DNA of 64,000 bases from Clostridia bacterium (GTDB lineage Bacteria; Bacillota; Clostridia; Oscillospirales; CAG-272), in assembly GCA_017942005.1 (NCBI GenBank), contig JAGAVJ010000003.1:1-64000 (forward strand), in the 5' to 3' direction. Positions 56,320 through 64,000 of this stretch are shown piece by piece; the stretch's first letter is position 1, and every line of letters starts with the position of its first letter. The notes under the pieces were generated by a model, which ran no database searches, was not told where the DNA came from, and was given only the letters and a program-made list of their open reading frames with translations. The position numbers and the translations under genes are program-made.

Positions 56320-57687
56320 ATGAAACAATATGTATTCAATCAAACATGCGATGTATGCGCATCTGCCGACGTTGTCGTTGTCGGCGGCGGAACTGCCGGT
56401 GTTTTTGCCGCTGTCGCTGCCGCAAAGGAGGGCGTTTCCGTCATACTCACAGAAAAATTCGGTTCGCTCGGCGGCTCTGCGACAATGGCACTTGTCACGC
56501 CGACCATGAGCACCTGTGTGGAGGGCGCACCGCAGAATTCCTATCTCGGAAAAGAACTGGAAACACGTGCACTTGCAGCCGGTGCAATGACACTGCGCGG
56601 CGTATCCCGATACTATGACCCGACGCTGCTTCCGGTCGTTCTGGAACAAATGGTGACCGACGCCGGCGTAAAGCTGTTTTTATATACCGATGTCATTGAC
56701 GTCGTAAAAGAAGGAACTGCCGTCCGCGGCATTTTTGTCCGGGACAAAGCGGGCATTCATGTCATAGAAGGCAAAATGTTTGTGGACTGTACCGGTGACG
56801 GTGATTTGTCCGTACTTGCCGGCGCTGCCTATACCAAGGGCAATCCGAAAACCGGAAAGAACCAGCCCATCTCCCTGCGCTATCTGGTGTCAGGCGTTGA
56901 CATGCAGGCATTCCACGAAACGGCGCCCGACAGTATCTCCCTCTGGGACGGCTGCGCTTATGCCTCCTGTACCGTACAGGTTCCGCACAACGGTGTGGAA
57001 AAAATCATGGCAGACGCACGCGATGCAGGCGATCTCACCCCGGAGGACCTCGCCTACTGGCAGGTCTTTACCCTTCCAAACCGTCCCGACACCCTTGCCT
57101 GTAACTGTCCCGAAATTTTTGACTATGTGGACGGTACCGACCCGCATGATCTCACAAATGCGCAGCTTGTCGGCAAACAGGCAGCAATGCGTCAGCTGGC
57201 GTTTTATAAGAAATACTTCCACGGCTTTGAAAAAGCATATATTTCCGGCTTTGCACCGATGGTTGGCATTCGTGAATCGCGTGAAATCGCCGCAGATCAT
57301 ATCATGACACTTGCAGAGGCGACGCAGTACACAAAGTACCCGGATGCCGTCGCGCAGACCAATTATCCCATTGACATTCACGGGTTCGGCGATGAATATA
57401 CCGATGAACATGTCAAGGGAATAGAAACAGACAAGCCGTATTTTGAAATTCCGTTTGGCTCCCTTGTGGTGCGCGATCTTGACAATCTGTTTGTCGCCGG
57501 ACGCTGCATCGGCTGTGATTTCTTTGTACAGGCTGCCATCCGCATCATGCCGACCTGCCGTTCTACAGGAGAAGCTGCCGGCATCGGCGCCGCAATCTGT
57601 GCGAAAGAAGCACGCTCCGCACACGACAATATTGGTGTCCGCGTCCATAAAACCATGGTACAGCGCGGCGCTGATTTTGATATTTAA
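56320..57687 (+). CDS. FAD-dependent oxidoreductase
   Basis: 455 aa, no signal peptide. The FAD-binding Rossmann motif ADVVVVGGGTAGVFAAVAAA is near residue 17, with EKFGSLGGSATMALVTP, FVDCTGDGDLSVLAGA and a second nucleotide motif DLDNLFVAGRCIGCD near the C terminus, as in the FAD_oxidored group. Members oxidise sugars or other small molecules; the substrate is unknown. It follows the lipoprotein 4 gene and so may act on the imported compound. A conserved Cys (AGRCIGC) could be redox active. Confidence 0.87.
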   Translation: MKQYVFNQTCDVCASADVVVVGGGTAGVFAAVAAAKEGVSVILTEKFGSLGGSATMALVTPTMSTCVEGAPQNSYLGKELETRALAAGAMTLRGVSRYYDPTLLPVVLEQMVTDAGVKLFLYTDVIDVVKEGTAVRGIFVRDKAGIHVIEGKMFVDCTGDGDLSVLAGAAYTKGNPKTGKNQPISLRYLVSGVDMQAFHETAPDSISLWDGCAYASCTVQVPHNGVEKIMADARDAGDLTPEDLAYWQVFTLPNRPDTLACNCPEIFDYVDGTDPHDLTNAQLVGKQAAMRQLAFYKKYFHGFEKAYISGFAPMVGIRESREIAADHIMTLAEATQYTKYPDAVAQTNYPIDIHGFGDEYTDEHVKGIETDKPYFEIPFGSLVVRDLDNLFVAGRCIGCDFFVQAAIRIMPTCRSTGEAAGIGAAICAKEARSAHDNIGVRVHKTMVQRGADFDI

Positions 57688-57780
57688 GAATACGGAGAAC
57701 AGGGAACGGGGAACGATGAGGGAAACTCCTTTTAAAACTTTTTTATCGAAGTGTATTTTTTTACTGTGATATAACGCCAC

Positions 57781-57845
57781 GCAAAAAAGTTTTTTGCGGA
57801 GGGGTTTGGGGAGGCGCTTTTTTACAAAAAAGCGCCTCCCCATCG
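57781..57845. repeat. Intergenic hairpin repeat, copy 17
   Basis: AAAAAAGTTTTTTGCGGAGG arm, then the perfect stem GGGGAGGCGCTTTTTT / AAAAAAGCGCCTCCCC (57809-57842). A worn second arm lies at about 57710-57760. Between converging genes. Confidence 0.78.
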
Positions 57846-57859
57846 TTTCCATCGTTCTC

Positions 57860-60634
57860 TTATTCGATTCCTGTTACTTTGTAGTCGCAGGCGGTAACCG
57901 CATCGCGCAGCACATCGTCCGAAACATCCTTTGTCATGGTGACGACCGCCGTTTTGGTTTCGTGGTTGGCTTCCGCATGCTCGACGCCATCAATAGCCTC
58001 CAATGCTTTTTGGACGTGTGCTTCACAGTGGTGGCACATCATACCTTCAATTTTCAGTGTTTTCTTCATACGCTTGACCATAACTTCGCTTGCGCGAAGT
58101 TCTCCTTTCTCCTCTGTGGTTTGTGTTATCATTTCCGGTGTTTCCGCATGGGAAGCATCGGTTTTATACGGTTTGTGTTTTCTGATATTGAACAGGTTCA
58201 GCCGCAGGGCATTTGTCACGACGCAGAAGCTGGAAATGCTCATCGCCGCCGCACCGAACATTGGGTTCATTTCCCAGTGGAACAATGGAATGAACACGCC
58301 TGCCGCCAGCGGTATCCCGATGATATTATACCCAAAAGCCCAAAAAAGATTCTCGTGAATATTCCGCAGAACCGCATGGCTGAGACGAATCACACCGGGA
58401 ATATCCGCAGGACGGCTGTTGATGAGCACAATATCCGCTGCATCGACCGCGACATCCGCACCCGCGCCAATGGCACAGCCGACATCCGCACGGGTCAAAG
58501 CAGGCGCATCATTGATGCCGTCGCCTACCATCATCACGCGCCGTTTGCTTTCCTGCAAACTGCGCACAACCGCTTCCTTGCCGTCGGGCAGAACCCCTGC
58601 AATCACTTCATCGACTCCGACTTTTTTCGCAATCGCCTGTGCGGTACGGGCATTGTCGCCGGTCAGCATCACCACGCGGATGTGCATCTCCCGCAGCTGC
58701 TGCACCGCGTCGGCGCTGTCTTCCTTGATTACGTCAGCGGCGGCAATCATTCCAAGCAGAACACCGTTTTGCGCAAAGAATAACGGCGTTTTGCCCTCTC
58801 CGGCAAGCGCTTCCGCCTTTTGCTTCCATTCCGCAGAAAAGTCCGACAGCGCTTTTTCCATATAGGTCATACTACCACCAATAAGGTGCAATATCTGCAT
58901 CACTTCTGCATCGGCACCGGAGGTTTTCCCCTCCTTACTCCCACCAATAAGATGCAGTATCTGTCTCTCTTCCGCTTCGATACCAGAGGTTTGATCTTTC
59001 TTTTTATCAGCGGCAGCAGTATCGCCCAATGTTTCAATATCCGGATTTATGATATCACCCATCAAGCCGCTGCCCGGCAGTATCTGGAAATTCTGAATGG
59101 GAAGCGGCGTTATCCCCATCTGTTCCGCACGGCTGCGGACCGCCTTTGCAAGCGGATGCTCACTGTTTGCTTCCAGAGACGCAGCAAGGGTGAACAGCAC
59201 ACGCTCCGAGATGCCCGGCGCACACAGAAAATCCGTCACTTGCGGCTCGCCCTTTGTAATCGTTCCCGTTTTGTCAAGTACAACCGTATCAACGCGTCCC
59301 GCACTCTCCAGTGATGCGGCAGTCTTATATAGGATTCCATTTTTGGCGCCGACGCCGCTGCCGACCATAATTGCAACCGGGGTTGCAAGTCCCAGTGCGC
59401 AGGGACAGCTGATAACCAGCACGGAAATCCCTCTTGCCAGCGCATATCCAAAACTTTGCCCCACCATAAGCCATGCTGCCGCCGTAATAAGTGCAATGGC
59501 GATGACTGTGGGAACAAAAATTCCCGAAACACGGTCTGCAATTTTCGCAATCGGCGCCTTGGTTGCCGCCGCGTCGCTGACCATGCGGATAATCTGCGCA
59601 AGGGTGGTATCTTCCCCGACGCGCACCGCTTCGCAGGTCAAAACACCGGAAAGGTTTGAGGTCGCCGCAGAAACACTTTCGCCTGCCGCTTTATCCACCG
59701 GAATGCTTTCTCCGGTCAGCGCCGCTTCATTGACGGCACTGACACCCTCGACAACCACACCGTCGCACGGAATATTTTCACCCGGACGCACAAGGAACCG
59801 GTCGCCGACCCGCACCTGCTCCACCGGAATTTCTGTCTCTGTGCCATCGCGCAGCACGCGCGCCGTCTTTGGCGTCAACCGCATCAGGCTTTTCAGCGCA
59901 TCGGTCGTTTTTCCCTTTGCACGCGCTTCCAGCATCTTTCCGACGGTGATCAGGGCAAGAATCATTGCGGCAGATTCATAATAGAGATTGTGAAGGCATT
60001 CGTGCGCGGACATGGTATCGCCTGCGCATAAAAAGGCGGACATTTTATACAAGTCCCACGTGCTGTACAAAAACGCAGCCGAGGAACCGAGTGCTACCAG
60101 TGCGTCCATATTTGGTGCGCGGTGCAGAATACTCTTTGTACCGCTGATAAAAAACCGTCCGTTGATCACCATCACGGCGGCAGTTAAAAGCAGCTCGGTC
60201 AAACCGATTGCCATCGGATTTTCTGCAAGTGCTGCGGGCAGCGGGAAGCCCCACATCATATGTCCCATAGACACATACATTAGCAGCACAAGCAGGATAA
60301 TTGACGCAAGCAGACGGTTTCTCAGGTGTACGGCTTCTTCTTCAAACGCAGCGGAGATGTCCTCACCTCCCGAAGTGCCTGACGCCTGCGCAGCTGCGGC
60401 ATCACCCTCACGGTGCATTTTGTCCGACTGTTTTTCCGTGGCGCCGTATCCGGCAGATTCTACCGCCGCGATGACCGCCGCCGCATCTGCATCGCCCTCC
60501 ACACCCATAGAATTGGTCAGGAGACTGACCGCACAGGAGGTGACGCCGGGAACGGCATTCACTGCCTTTTCCACCCGTGCCTGACATGCGGCACAGCTCA
60601 TTCCGGTAACATTGTATTGTATCATCTGGCTCAT
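57860..60634 (-). CDS. copA: Copper-exporting P1B-ATPase fused to a C-terminal CopZ-like chaperone
   Basis: 924 aa. N-terminal metal-binding domain with GMSCAACQARV; membrane part with the CPC motif (VISCPCALGLATPVA); TGES actuator loop; DKTGTITKG phosphorylation site; SEHPLA in the ATP domain; GDGINDAPAL hinge. It pumps Cu(I) out. From residue 856 a complete CopZ-like domain (MKKTLKIEGMMCHHC, 69 aa) is fused in frame. The joining peptide (EEKGELRASEVMVKR) is encoded by a Shine-Dalgarno sequence, a hairpin and an ATGGTC motif, so the chaperone was, or still is, a separate cistron. A 22-residue duplication (QILHLIGGS twice) lies in the ATP domain. Confidence 0.95.
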   Translation of the reverse strand: MSQMIQYNVTGMSCAACQARVEKAVNAVPGVTSCAVSLLTNSMGVEGDADAAAVIAAVESAGYGATEKQSDKMHREGDAAAAQASGTSGGEDISAAFEEEAVHLRNRLLASIILLVLLMYVSMGHMMWGFPLPAALAENPMAIGLTELLLTAAVMVINGRFFISGTKSILHRAPNMDALVALGSSAAFLYSTWDLYKMSAFLCAGDTMSAHECLHNLYYESAAMILALITVGKMLEARAKGKTTDALKSLMRLTPKTARVLRDGTETEIPVEQVRVGDRFLVRPGENIPCDGVVVEGVSAVNEAALTGESIPVDKAAGESVSAATSNLSGVLTCEAVRVGEDTTLAQIIRMVSDAAATKAPIAKIADRVSGIFVPTVIAIALITAAAWLMVGQSFGYALARGISVLVISCPCALGLATPVAIMVGSGVGAKNGILYKTAASLESAGRVDTVVLDKTGTITKGEPQVTDFLCAPGISERVLFTLAASLEANSEHPLAKAVRSRAEQMGITPLPIQNFQILPGSGLMGDIINPDIETLGDTAAADKKKDQTSGIEAEERQILHLIGGSKEGKTSGADAEVMQILHLIGGSMTYMEKALSDFSAEWKQKAEALAGEGKTPLFFAQNGVLLGMIAAADVIKEDSADAVQQLREMHIRVVMLTGDNARTAQAIAKKVGVDEVIAGVLPDGKEAVVRSLQESKRRVMMVGDGINDAPALTRADVGCAIGAGADVAVDAADIVLINSRPADIPGVIRLSHAVLRNIHENLFWAFGYNIIGIPLAAGVFIPLFHWEMNPMFGAAAMSISSFCVVTNALRLNLFNIRKHKPYKTDASHAETPEMITQTTEEKGELRASEVMVKRMKKTLKIEGMMCHHCEAHVQKALEAIDGVEHAEANHETKTAVVTMTKDVSDDVLRDAVTACDYKVTGIE
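58070..58111 (-). promoter_or_regulatory. Internal ribosome site with hairpin before the CopZ-like domain
   Basis: Inside copA, minus strand: GAGAAAGGAG (58102-58111), hairpin AACTTCGCGCAAGCGAAGTT (58082-58101), ATGGTCAAGCGT, ATG 58069. It matches the genuine leaders at 16.7 and 56.3 kb, so independent translation of CopZ (57860-58069) is plausible. Confidence 0.7.
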
Positions 60635-60711
60635 CGTATTACCATACCCCTACCCTGTTTTAAAGGAAGTTTCCTTCTTTCGTATTTTATGAGGAAACGG
60701 TTTGCGCCCCC

Positions 60712-61011
60712 TCATTTCATCAATTTTTTTAGTATGCCGAGCAGCTCCTCCACCGTTTCTTCTTTCCCGGCGCGGATGTCCTCTGTGACACAGCTGCGGA
60801 TGTGTGCGTCAAGCAGTTCTCTGCTGAATGCATGCAGTGCGGCAGAGGCTGCCGCTACCTGCGTCAGAATATCGACGCAGTAGGTGTCCTCTTCCACCAT
60901 ACCGCGGATGCCGCGAATCTGCCCTTCAATGCGGTTCAGACGGTGGATCAGCGCACTGCGTTCTTCTTCCGTCCGCTGTTTTGTTTTATGACAGCAGCAT
61001 TGTTCTTCCAT
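60712..61011 (-). CDS. csoR: Copper-sensing transcriptional repressor
   Basis: 99 aa, all-helical. RLNRIEGQIRGIRGMVEEDTYCVDIL carries the first Cys ligand; LLDAHIRSCV carries the H-x3-C pair, completing the Cu(I) site. Cu(I) binding releases it from DNA. It is the first gene of the csoR-copA operon (78 nt gap) and would repress its own promoter through the palindrome at 61276-61292. The N terminus MEEQCCCHK has extra cysteines. Confidence 0.95.
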   Translation of the reverse strand: MEEQCCCHKTKQRTEEERSALIHRLNRIEGQIRGIRGMVEEDTYCVDILTQVAAASAALHAFSRELLDAHIRSCVTEDIRAGKEETVEELLGILKKLMK

Positions 61012-61020
61012 ATGATTTAT

Positions 61021-61075
61021 GGGGAAAACTTTTTTAAAAAAAAGCTTTTCCCCAAACCCCTTTCAAAAAACTTTA
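61021..61075. repeat. Intergenic hairpin repeat, copy 18
   Basis: GGGGAAAACTTTTTT / AAAAAAGCTTTTCCCC followed by AAACCCCTTTCAAAAAACTTT, immediately in front of the csoR start codon region on the minus strand. No ribosome site other than sequence within the repeat is visible for csoR. Confidence 0.78.
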
Positions 61076-61270
61076 AATTGGGTAAAATAAATATAAACAC
61101 ATATGTTATTTGTTCAATAAAAGGCAGTACCACCTCTTCATTCAACAGAAGTAAGTCGGGCTGTCGCATGCAACAGCACCATCTTATTCTTCGTTTTATT
61201 AAGGAACGATCTATATTCTGATGATTCCTATAGGATACCCCGATTTGGTATCTCTCATTCCCTGTATACT

Positions 61271-61299
61271 ATTATATACCCTCGGGGGGTATTTGTCAA
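61271..61299 (-). promoter_or_regulatory. csoR-copA promoter with CsoR operator
   Basis: Perfect TTGACA (61294-61299, minus strand), 17-nt spacer, perfect TATAAT (61271-61276). The spacer is filled by ATACCCTCGGGGGGTAT (61276-61292), a pseudo-palindrome of the G-tract type bound by CsoR, so the repressor would block RNA polymerase directly. Confidence 0.88.
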
Positions 61300-61419
61300 G
61301 ACCTTTTCCTATAATTTTTGTGGGAATTAAAAATTTTTTCGTACCGGCATGGAAATCTGACTTTGAAATTCACAGGCTGCGGCAAAAATCATGCAAATGA
61401 AAAAATATATTCCGATGTC

Positions 61420-61448
61420 TTGCATCTTTTCTTATTTTATGATATACT
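61420..61448 (+). promoter_or_regulatory. Promoter of the SGNH hydrolase gene
   Basis: TTGCAT (61420-61425), 17-nt spacer, TATACT (61443-61448). Confidence 0.72.
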
Positions 61449-61486
61449 AAAAGCAACGAATTTTTTCATTGGAAAGGGATCTTATC

Positions 61487-62245
61487 ATGTTAAAAATTTT
61501 ATCCATTGGAAACAGTTTTTCCCAAGATGCCCAGCGATATCTGACACGTTTTGCAAAGGCGTCCGGCAAGCAGATTTTGACATACAACCTTTGTATCGGC
61601 GGCTGTTCACTGGAACAACACTGGAACAATTTTGTCGGCGACGAGAAAAAATACACATTGGAAAAGGACGGCGAATGGGTCGCAAACGAATATTCCCTGT
61701 CACAAGGACTGATGGCGGAAACGTGGGACATGATCACCCTACAGCAGGTCAGCCATCTGGCAGGCAAGCCGGAAAGCTTTTCTCCGTACCTCTCCAACCT
61801 TGTCACCGCCATCCGTGCCATGTGTCCGGATGCAGCGCTTTATTTTCAGGAGACATGGGAATATGAAGCAGGCTCTCCGCACGGCGGATTCCCGGAATAT
61901 CACTGCGATCCTGACGAAATGTTTGAACGTGTGAAAAACACCTGCCGCGCACAGGCAAAGGAAAACGATCTGACAATCATTCCGTCCGGTGAGGTGATTC
62001 ACGCGGCAAAAAAACTGCCGCAGTTTGACCCCGCCCAAGGCGGACAGTCCCTTTACCGCGACCAGTTCCATATGCATCTTTTGTATGGCAGATACCTGCT
62101 TGCCTGCGTCTGGTACAAAACGCTTCTGCACAGCACCCCTGTCGGCAATTCCTTTTTGCCGGACGATATCACAGAGGGAGAACACCTGGACAAAACGCTT
62201 CTCCCGCTTTTGCAGAAGACGGCACAGACTGCGGCAGTCTGTTGA
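61487..62245 (+). CDS. SGNH/DUF4886-type hydrolase
   Basis: 252 aa, no signal peptide. The nucleophile block is MLKILSIGNSFSQDAQRYL (GNSFS serine); CIGGCSLEQHW and LQQVSHLAG follow; the catalytic D-x-x-H reads YRDQFHMHLLYGRYL. This is the DUF4886 branch of SGNH esterases, often near glycan genes and likely to remove O-acetyl groups from sugars. GGAAAGGGA precedes the ATG by 8 nt. The next gene starts 33 nt on, so they form an operon. Confidence 0.87.
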   Translation: MLKILSIGNSFSQDAQRYLTRFAKASGKQILTYNLCIGGCSLEQHWNNFVGDEKKYTLEKDGEWVANEYSLSQGLMAETWDMITLQQVSHLAGKPESFSPYLSNLVTAIRAMCPDAALYFQETWEYEAGSPHGGFPEYHCDPDEMFERVKNTCRAQAKENDLTIIPSGEVIHAAKKLPQFDPAQGGQSLYRDQFHMHLLYGRYLLACVWYKTLLHSTPVGNSFLPDDITEGEHLDKTLLPLLQKTAQTAAVC

Positions 62246-62278
62246 TGCAAAGGCAAAGGGTATAAAAACAGAATTCTT

Positions 62279-63346
62279 ATGATAGAACAAAGCGTTTTTT
62301 TAGAACAGCCCACCTTTCATTGGGCATTTCTTGCACATCTCGGCTTTAATCACTCTGCCGACCCCGTGCGTGACCAAAACGGCGTTCCCTATGCCTGCGA
62401 TCACACATTGGTACCCGGAAAAAATATCTTTTGTGCAGAAGACGACCTGCGGTTTGATCTCGATTTGTGGCATTCCATGACAAAAAAGCTGGCGGCAGCG
62501 GGCTGTAATCTTTTGGTGCTTGATATCGGAGAAGGCTTCCGTTATGAAAGTCATCCGGAAATTGCATGCCGCGGCGCGCTGTCAAAGGACGCCTTGCAGG
62601 AGGAACTGTTCAACTTGCGGATGCTCGGTATTGAAGCTGTTCCCAAGCTTGACTTTTCTGCCTGTCACGATGCATGGATGGGAGAGATGCGGCGTATGGT
62701 TTCCACCACGTCCTATTACCGCTTCTGCGCCGATCTCATCGCGGAAATCTGCGAAGTCTTTGCAAAACCGCGCCTATTCCATCTCGGCATGTGCGCAGAA
62801 ACGGCAGAAAACCAGCGCGGAGTTCATCCCATCATTTTAAGGCAGGGGGAAGCCTGGTGGCATGATCTCGACTTTTTTATCCGTACCACAATGCACAACG
62901 GTTCACGCCCCTGGATCTGGTCGGACGCCATTTCCACCAATGAAACGGCATATCTCCGCCGGATGCCGCGCGATGTCGTGCAGTCGGTACGGTTTACAGA
63001 CAGTACCGCAGATGCACTTCATACCTGCGAGATATTGGAGGGAGCAGGATATGAGCAGATTCCCGCATATGCGCCGTTCCCCGGCGAAATGGTTCGTGTT
63101 GAACCGATTCGCATTGAATCAGAGGATACGGCTTCCTTTGGGCAAATGACCGCAGCCGCAAAGTCTGTGATTGCGCCGGATCGCCTGCTTGGCTATCTGC
63201 AAACGGTGTTCTGTCCGATGCTGCCGCAGCCCTCTCATATCCGCATGTTTGAGCAGCGTATTGCTGATCTGGAACAGGCAAAGCAGTCCTTCGACGCAGA
63301 TTCTGATCCGTATACAGCAGAAGCAGATACCAAAAAGACAGAATAA
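62279..63346 (+). CDS. Putative TIM-barrel sugar-active protein, unknown family
   Basis: 355 aa, no signal peptide. It starts with FHWAFLAHLGFNHSADP and has barrel-like strands CNLLVLDIGEGFRYESHPEI, LGIEAVPKLDFSACHD, and RLFHLGMCAETAENQRG, with WIWSDAI later; acidic residues at strand ends would suit a glycosidase of GH20-like style. I know no family for it. The ribosome site is weak (AAAGGGTATAAAAACAG). Operon position after an SGNH esterase supports a role in glycan use. Confidence 0.6.
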   Translation: MIEQSVFLEQPTFHWAFLAHLGFNHSADPVRDQNGVPYACDHTLVPGKNIFCAEDDLRFDLDLWHSMTKKLAAAGCNLLVLDIGEGFRYESHPEIACRGALSKDALQEELFNLRMLGIEAVPKLDFSACHDAWMGEMRRMVSTTSYYRFCADLIAEICEVFAKPRLFHLGMCAETAENQRGVHPIILRQGEAWWHDLDFFIRTTMHNGSRPWIWSDAISTNETAYLRRMPRDVVQSVRFTDSTADALHTCEILEGAGYEQIPAYAPFPGEMVRVEPIRIESEDTASFGQMTAAAKSVIAPDRLLGYLQTVFCPMLPQPSHIRMFEQRIADLEQAKQSFDADSDPYTAEADTKKTE

Positions 63347-63390
63347 ATTGATATTGGAATCCCCTCGATCACTTTGAAGAAGAAACATAC

Positions 63391-64000
63391 ATGGAACAAA
63401 ATCGAAAAAAAGGAATTGCATTTGCACTGCTTGCGGCAGCGCTGTATGCAATCAACGCCCCATTTTCCAAACGCATGCTTGCGTGGATACCGCCGACACT
63501 CATGGCAGGCTTTCTCTATATCGGTGCCGGAATCGGAATGCTGTTCATCGCCGTTTTCCGAAAATTGCGCAAGACCGAAAAAAAGGAGCTGCGTCTGACA
63601 AAAGCAGAGCTGCCGTACACCATTGCGATGATACTGTTAGACATTGCTGCCCCGATTTGTATGCTGATCGGTCTTCGGGCGACCACCGCGTCCAATGCCT
63701 CCTTGTTAAATAATTTTGAAATTGCGGCAACCGCAATCATAGCGCTTGCCGTATTCAAAGAACAAATCAAACCCCGGCTGTGGTTTGGAATTTTGTTTAT
63801 CACCGTATCCTGCGCCATTTTGTCCTTTGAGGATATTTCCAGCTTCCATATTTCCTACGGCTCGCTTTTTGTGCTTCTTGCCGCTGTGTGCTGGGGATTT
63901 GAAAATAACTGCACGCGCAAACTGTCCTCCAAAGACCCGCTGGAGATTGTCCTGCTGAAAGGACTCTTTTCCGGTTCCGGCTCTTTGATCATCGGACTGG
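63391..64000 (+). CDS. EamA/DMT-family transporter, cut by the window end
   Basis: At least 203 aa; runs off at 64000. Membrane helices: GIAFALLAAALYAINAPFSK, LMAGFLYIGAGIGMLFIAVF, YTIAMILLDIAAPICMLIGL, ASLLNNFEIAATAIIALAVF, WFGILFITVSCAILSF and LFVLLAAVCWGFENNCTR, matching the first EamA repeat and part of the second. Such proteins move small metabolites across the inner membrane. It is 44 nt after the TIM-barrel gene, so probably in the same operon. No clear ribosome site beyond GAAGAAGAAA. Confidence 0.88.
   Translation, partial: MEQNRKKGIAFALLAAALYAINAPFSKRMLAWIPPTLMAGFLYIGAGIGMLFIAVFRKLRKTEKKELRLTKAELPYTIAMILLDIAAPICMLIGLRATTASNASLLNNFEIAATAIIALAVFKEQIKPRLWFGILFITVSCAILSFEDISSFHISYGSLFVLLAAVCWGFENNCTRKLSSKDPLEIVLLKGLFSGSGSLIIGL

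Larger units (their letters stand above)
61012..61486. other. Divergent region between csoR and the SGNH hydrolase gene
   Basis: Contains hairpin repeat copy 18 (61021-61075), about 190 nt of csoR leader with a GCTGTCGCATGCAACAGC palindrome (61157-61174), the CsoR-controlled promoter (61271-61299) and the hydrolase promoter (61420-61448). No ORF is convincing. Confidence 0.75.

Noticed and set aside
61100..61265. Small ORF in the csoR leader (14 codons, MVLLHATARLTSVE)
   Set aside because: No ribosome site, and it overlaps a palindrome; nothing supports translation.
1..64000. tRNA or rRNA genes
   Set aside because: I saw no T-loop/acceptor arrangement or rRNA core sequence on either strand by reading; a tRNAscan run would settle it.

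Overview
The window looks like the chromosome of a spore-forming, gut-type Clostridia member (Oscillospiraceae/Ruminococcaceae-like; inferred from gene content, not from a search). Reasons: a SpoVT sporulation regulator and a CotJC spore-coat remnant, Firmicutes-style AGGAGG ribosome sites, TTGACA-17-TATAAT promoters, several polysaccharide-binding lipoproteins with glycoside hydrolases, and an rpsF-ssb-rpsR block. I saw no rRNA, tRNA or CRISPR array.

Layout. 0.2-3.2 kb: fabH, then an ECF sigma factor / anti-sigma / histidine phosphatase operon. 3.3-6.5 kb: a DUF2089 regulator translationally coupled to a 911-residue protein made mostly of 8-residue G-D-x-x-G repeats. 6.7-13.2 kb: CDF metal transporter, cinA, metallophosphoesterase, purC, a small membrane protein and a TIM-barrel hydrolase. 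13.4-21.9 kb: lipoprotein + GH27 alpha-galactosidase operon, esterase, purA, lipoprotein + sialidase-like operon. 22.2-28.3 kb: rpsF-ssb-rpsR, spoVT, ribF, a D,D-carboxypeptidase-like protein, an acetyltransferase and a 29-residue membrane peptide. 28.5-34.0 kb: ABC exporter - DUF1854 - ABC exporter. 34.3-46.9 kb: TrmH-type methyltransferase, CD3324/ParB-like fusion, GH110-like beta-helix protein, PASTA polysaccharide deacetylase, metallo-hydrolase, two membrane proteins, alaS, MazG-like. 46.9-51.8 kb: candidate structured RNA, lipoprotein, GH123 (DUF4091) enzyme, galactokinase. 51.9-54.1 kb: a serine-recombinase element next to the 3' fragment of cotJC. 54.5-64 kb: fourth lipoprotein with an FAD oxidoreductase, csoR and a copA-copZ fusion, SGNH hydrolase, TIM-barrel protein and a truncated EamA transporter.

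How it fits together. Alpha-galactosidase (GH27), sialidase-like, GH110-like, GH123-like and galactokinase genes point to uptake and intracellular breakdown of host-type (mucin/glycolipid) oligosaccharides. Four paralogous lipoproteins would capture the substrates, but no permease lies in the window. None of the glycosidases has a visible signal peptide.

The non-coding DNA is unusually structured. (1) About 18 copies of a hairpin repeat with an invariant CTTTTTT/AAAAAAG core and co-varying outer arms occur between genes. Some copies are bounded by inverted ends (CGTGAGTTCGATG) and imperfect 7-8 bp direct repeats, as in a MITE. (2) About eleven sites have a hairpin between the Shine-Dalgarno sequence and the start codon, usually followed by a GGTCAT motif; one of these has become the in-frame linker of the CopA-CopZ fusion. 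(3) Many genes end in near-identical GGGCTGCTGCAAA terminator hairpins. These three families, the octapeptide protein and the structured RNA at about 47 kb are the most likely undescribed items.
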